64,000 nucleotides of DNA from Aporrectodea caliginosa (lineage: Eukaryota > Annelida > Clitellata > Crassiclitellata > Lumbricidae), in the NCBI GenBank assembly GCA_020284085.1, contig JACEVL010000130.1:2503408-2567407 (forward strand). The letters run 5' to 3'. Of this stretch, positions 44,936 to 64,000 are shown piece by piece. The stretch's first letter is position 1. Each line of letters starts with the position of its first letter. The notes under the pieces were generated by a model. It made no database searches. It saw only the letters and a list, made by a program, of their open reading frames with translations, and was not told the DNA's origin. Made by a program: the position numbers and the translations under genes.

Positions 44936-47495
44936 TCTCAAGCTAGACTCTAGCATAATTTAAAGCTTGTGTAGATCATCCGGGCAAATCCGTGGAGTGA
45001 TTGCAGAAGACACTGCGGGAAGGCCTCAATCCAAAAGGGTTGTTGCATAATAGGTTACCCCAATCCAACTGTTGATCTGACTGGGTTGGCCCATGCAGAG
45101 CAAACTGGAAATTGTCTGTGTCCCTTTGTCTGTTCCTGACTTTCCATTCCAATAATCATGAAAATTATCTTCTACCATACAGTCAAATCGGTTGGTATAG
45201 AGATCATAAATTTCAGTCAGTCAGTTTAAACTTCTGCCTAAAATTAGTAAAAACCAGGTTTAGATTTATATTTAAAATAAACAATTTATGATTACTCGTC
45301 TAATAAACTTATTAGGGTACTGTTACTTTTCATTGTTAAACCAGCACTGCTTTGGGATTGCACATAGCACTGTTATGCTGCCTCTGATGCAATAAAAAAA
45401 AACAAGGCATGTTGAAGTTGTGAGCAGCATAATAAACTGAATATGGGGAGACCATCTATTCCCAATAGTATTTACCTGCATACTACAGCCTTATGTTGAC
45501 CAGTATCTATTTGTGTGCAAAAGCCTTTTGTTGACCAATATCTACATGTGTGCCACAGCTTGCAAATAAAGACCTTCTGCAGTTTGCAGTATGTTTCTTA
45601 CTTACGAAACAAGACCATTCATTTGAATAATTATAGCTATTTCTTGTTTAAGTCCACCTCAAAATGCTCGGTTTACAAGTTTTAATATTTGGAGATTGGA
45701 ATTTGTGTCCTCTCATCCCTAGGGGTGGTTGCATCCACGAGATTGTTGGAGAACACAACATACAATTAATTGTAAACGTTAACTCCAGAGATGATTTGCC
45801 ACATTTCATCCAAATGAACTCCTCTAACTATGTCTGTGCTGCTCTTTCATCATCAAAATAAGGTGCTAAAAACTGTTCATATTTACATTAAAAATTCATC
45901 TGAATTACCTGTCCCTTAACAGAGAAAAGGTACCCATCCTGTACCCTACCCTTCTGTATATCAATCCTTTGACCTGATACTGTAGCTATGAACCAACCTA
46001 AATTTTTGAGGACAACATTACATAACAGCGTATTTAAGGAAATACATTTCGACACAGAACTGACATAAAATATTATCGATTTGGTTGATATATTAAATTT
46101 CAGAAATCAACACCAAAGCAAAAAAACTGAATATTTGTTAATATTAATCTCAACTGGATGAAGCACTGTAAAAAAATAAAAAAATTCATTAGATGGATAA
46201 ATATATCCATGAAGTATGTAACATGTATAATTAATCAGAAATAGATACCTTGAGCTTGCACATACATGTTTTGTTATTCCAAAGAAAACAGACTAAACAG
46301 TCCTCTAAAGAAGCTTATCCTATACACATAGCTTTAACATAAACTAATTAACAGTAATTTCCAATCAGAAAACACACAAGGAGGTAAGGTCAATGTCTGC
46401 TTCACAGTCGGCAGTTTATGGCAAACAGTACACTGCAAGGCATTGCTAGATGCACTTCTTACACGTGTCAGTAAGTTTTCAGCATAGTTTTATCAAACCT
46501 TGACAACTGAACTGTAGGTCAGATCTATAACACTAACCACATACATCTAATGGTAATAATTTGCTTAAAATTGTGTTTTAAAACACATGGCATTGCATAT
46601 TATGACCATGTATTGAATATAACAAATCTATCAAACTTCCCAGCAAGCAGTCAAATGATCCCCTTTTTTGAGAGACGAGTGCAGTCGCGTTCTCAGATAT
46701 CAGAATCACCAACCGTCACTGACAAGTAGCCCACTGATTGACAAGCATAGCCTTTTCTTGTACTGGTACTGTATAAGCAGACTCATTTACATGGATTTGT
46801 TTGAATGTGTGTGTGCAAGCATGCACACAAGTGCATTGTGTGCACATCTAGTAAACTTTCTTTGTAGATCTAGCACGCTTTTCAGCTACTCAATATCAAT
46901 CACTACTTCTGAGTTTTTTTATTTTATATAGGAGATCATTGTTCAACATAACTCCTCTGGCAGCAGCTGCTCTAGATTAACCCATTCCATACCACAAATC
47001 CTGGATCACAAAACATGCACACTCAAGACTCGCCACAATATTCTACTAAATACAGTAAAGCTGTCGTATAGTTGCCTTTTTTCGTAATCATAATCTCAAG
47101 ATTTCTACAGCACCCAAAACAGCCAAGTCTTGGGAACCAGCTTCTTCAAAGACAATCACTCAAAACAAATCAATCGGCAGGTAAGGTCAACATCGGTTCC
47201 AGGTCAGATCCAGGGGTCAGGCAGGAAGACACTCACATGGTTACAGCGGATGGCATTTAGAATTGGAATGGCAACACAGGTTGGGGAAGAGGAGGATTCA
47301 AGATAGGATTTGCAGAAAAGCAGTGTTCTCAGTTCTGAGTGAAAGACCTGCAGTGTCCTGCACTCTTTGCTCTTTGTTCAACATTCAGCCAATCCCATCA
47401 AGTCACTTCAGTTTTTAAACAACTGTAGAAATACTGGACATAACTTAGCAAATCCATCGTATTCAGATATTTTTAGGTCTGCTCCATAATTTCTA
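44936..47495. other. Intergenic spacer between NEK4 and DCLRE1C
   Basis: This AT-rich stretch must include the NEK4 3' UTR at its high-coordinate end. No supported exon is visible. The short frames at 45664 and 46668 lack any domain or splice support. Confidence 0.45.
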
Positions 47496-62201
<14,706 letters not shown>

Positions 62202-64000
62202 CTACAAAAACAAATCTTGAACATTTAGAAGAGAAGCACATTATTAATTATATTAAATGTCCTGCAACTGAAATAGAATGATATGTAACAAAACATTCAT
62301 ACACAGCCTTTTAAGCAGCTCCCAATTCAGCAGCATTGATCCATAACAAACTAAAAGCACAGCATTTAAATACCAGTTTTAACAGTTAATTGTAATGAAG
62401 TAATATTTAAAATATTTTATTTCATGGTACATTTGCTTTGATTTCTCATTTAAACTGATGCTTATCTGTCTGTGATAATGAAGGGCCTCACAGATCATGG
62501 CTGGTTTTTTGCACGGATTATGCTGTTTGTAATATGAATTTGATGAGAATCATCGACGGAAGTCATTGGCATTATGATAATGGCACAATAGAAGTTTCCA
62601 GATTAGACTAGATTAGTTCGTTACTTGTTACTTTGTAGGTATTTTTAATTCATGCCAAAAACACAATATAGTATTACTAATTAATTGGTACAAAACCTCT
62701 CACTGCTGTCAGATCAATAAAATTATCAAATGATCGCCACACATGGGACAGGAAGGGGCACTTGCTCCATGGGAAGGGACCAAAAAACTGAAGCACTAAG
62801 TACTGAAACACTGTGGCAGACACTGACTGTTGCGGTGAGCTCTACGTAGGAGGGTGTTGGGACCTCAGGCTTCTGCAATGCATTGACTTTTTACCCTGAT
62901 GGTTTCATATGAAATGACCACTCACTGATGCCTTGTGGTTCAGGACAACAGTCGTATAGAAGTCATTAGATAAGATTACATTAGATTTGATCAGTGTACA
63001 TTAGAAAACATTAGATTACATCATATTATATTACTTTATATAAGGTTACATTAGATAACATTAGAGAGTAGATTACATTAGATTAGATTACATGAGATTA
63101 CATTACCAGTAGTCAACAGCTCTGAGAAGTGATGACTCTAGTATTAGTATCATCCCGTGTTTAACAACATGTTTGGCAAGCTTCACATCATTGGGACAAT
63201 GGGCTGGGGCATTTTTCATGTATCAGTGATGACTAATTGTATAAAAAGAACACGAGGATCATTGTCTGTGATTTAAGGACATCTTGGCTGTCTCTCTGTC
63301 ATAAGTGGACTGATCTTTAATTAATTAATATTTTTAAATCTTTAATTAATTAATATTTTTAAATCTAAACTTAAAACTTATCTCTTCTCCAAGTTCTATG
63401 ATTAGTAAGTACATTGTAATGCGTCCTTTGAGTAAGACTATGTTTTATTAAGGCGCGTTATAAATGCAAGTTGTATTGTATTGTATTGTATCTTTCATTG
63501 ACCTGATTATGACTTGGTTCCGGTGTGCCAATGATTGATGCACTGTGCATTCGATGCTGGCATGATAGAAGTTGCTAATTAATACTACTAATAATAAAAT
63601 TAATGAACATATTAAGTCATTTGGCCCTGAGCAAGAACTGATTCATTAACTCATGAGACAAATTTCACTGAGTCATCGAATGAATTTATCATCTAATAAA
63701 ATTAATGACTTCTTTAACAACTTTCTTAACTCTGTTATGGTGACATTGACTAGACCAACATCTGAATACCCATAGCAATAAACCAAATCAACCAAAATCA
63801 CTGGAGATTAGTGCAACACAGACATTAAAGTTACACACACACACATCACCAAGGAGAAGTCAACAGTTGATTCCATTGCAACAGCTAGTGGCCACTTCAA
63901 ATGGACAAACATGGTCCATTAGATATACAGTTAAAAATAGCCTACAGTATCAGACACTGACCTATAAACACCCATTTACTGATGTCAGTCTAAAACCAGC
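62202..64000 (-). other. NEK4 intron continuing out of the window
   Basis: I searched the minus strand for the NEK N-lobe exons and found none. The stretch includes a (GATTACATTA)n-like tract at 62965-63110 and a plus-strand LINE 3' tail, 'aaggcgcgttataaatgcaa' with (TTGTA)n, at 63440-63490. Confidence 0.6.

Overview
The window looks like genomic DNA of a marine deuterostome invertebrate, most likely an echinoderm. This rests on long introns with GT-AG (and one GC-AG) junctions, AT-rich introns, many short 'taggcctac'-type words, dense CR1/L2-like LINE 3' ends, and deuterostome-like orthologues of human DCLRE1C and NEK4. The organism assignment is inference. All three multi-exon genes lie on the minus strand and were assembled by hand from splice sites, with reading phase checked at every junction.

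Region 1 (about 1-30,200) is rich in repeats and poor in genes. It holds simple repeats, CR1/L2-like LINE tails, tRNA-derived SINE pieces and several DNA transposons that can be bounded by their target-site duplications: a Tc1/mariner-like copy, three hAT elements with 8-bp duplications, a FLYWCH/MULE-like element and a 63-bp piggyBac-like MITE. Inside this region is a two-exon minus-strand gene (exon 1 13699-13918, exon 2 5348-5616) for a 162-residue secreted peptide precursor. It has a signal peptide, a KR cleavage site and a GKRKR amidation/cleavage site that bracket a 34-residue peptide. The second exon has no internal Met long enough for an ordinary ORF search.

Region 2 (30,243-43,634) is a complete DCLRE1C/Artemis gene in 11 coding exons (1042 residues). 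All metallo-beta-lactamase and beta-CASP catalytic positions are present. The last exon encodes an unusually long tail with an 8-residue Pro/Glu/Ser/Ala repeat and three SUMO-interaction-like motifs. Introns carry CR1 fragments, a SINE and two hAT-type elements.

Region 3 (43,635-47,495) is the 3.9-kb intergenic spacer, with a degenerate tandem repeat and no supported gene.

Region 4 (47,496-64,000) is NEK4, a NIMA-related kinase. Fifteen 3' coding exons (872 residues) are visible, from the catalytic loop to the stop. The N-lobe exons lie beyond 64,000. Odd points are a GC-AG intron, a decayed duplicate of an exon end, a candidate 22-residue extra exon, and a transposon-like element in one intron that carries a 28-nt exact copy of a NEK4 exon.

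Artemis and NEK4 lie head to tail on the same strand. Artemis acts with DNA-PKcs in end joining, and human NEK4 has been linked to DNA-PK, so the linkage is worth noting, although chance adjacency is the default.
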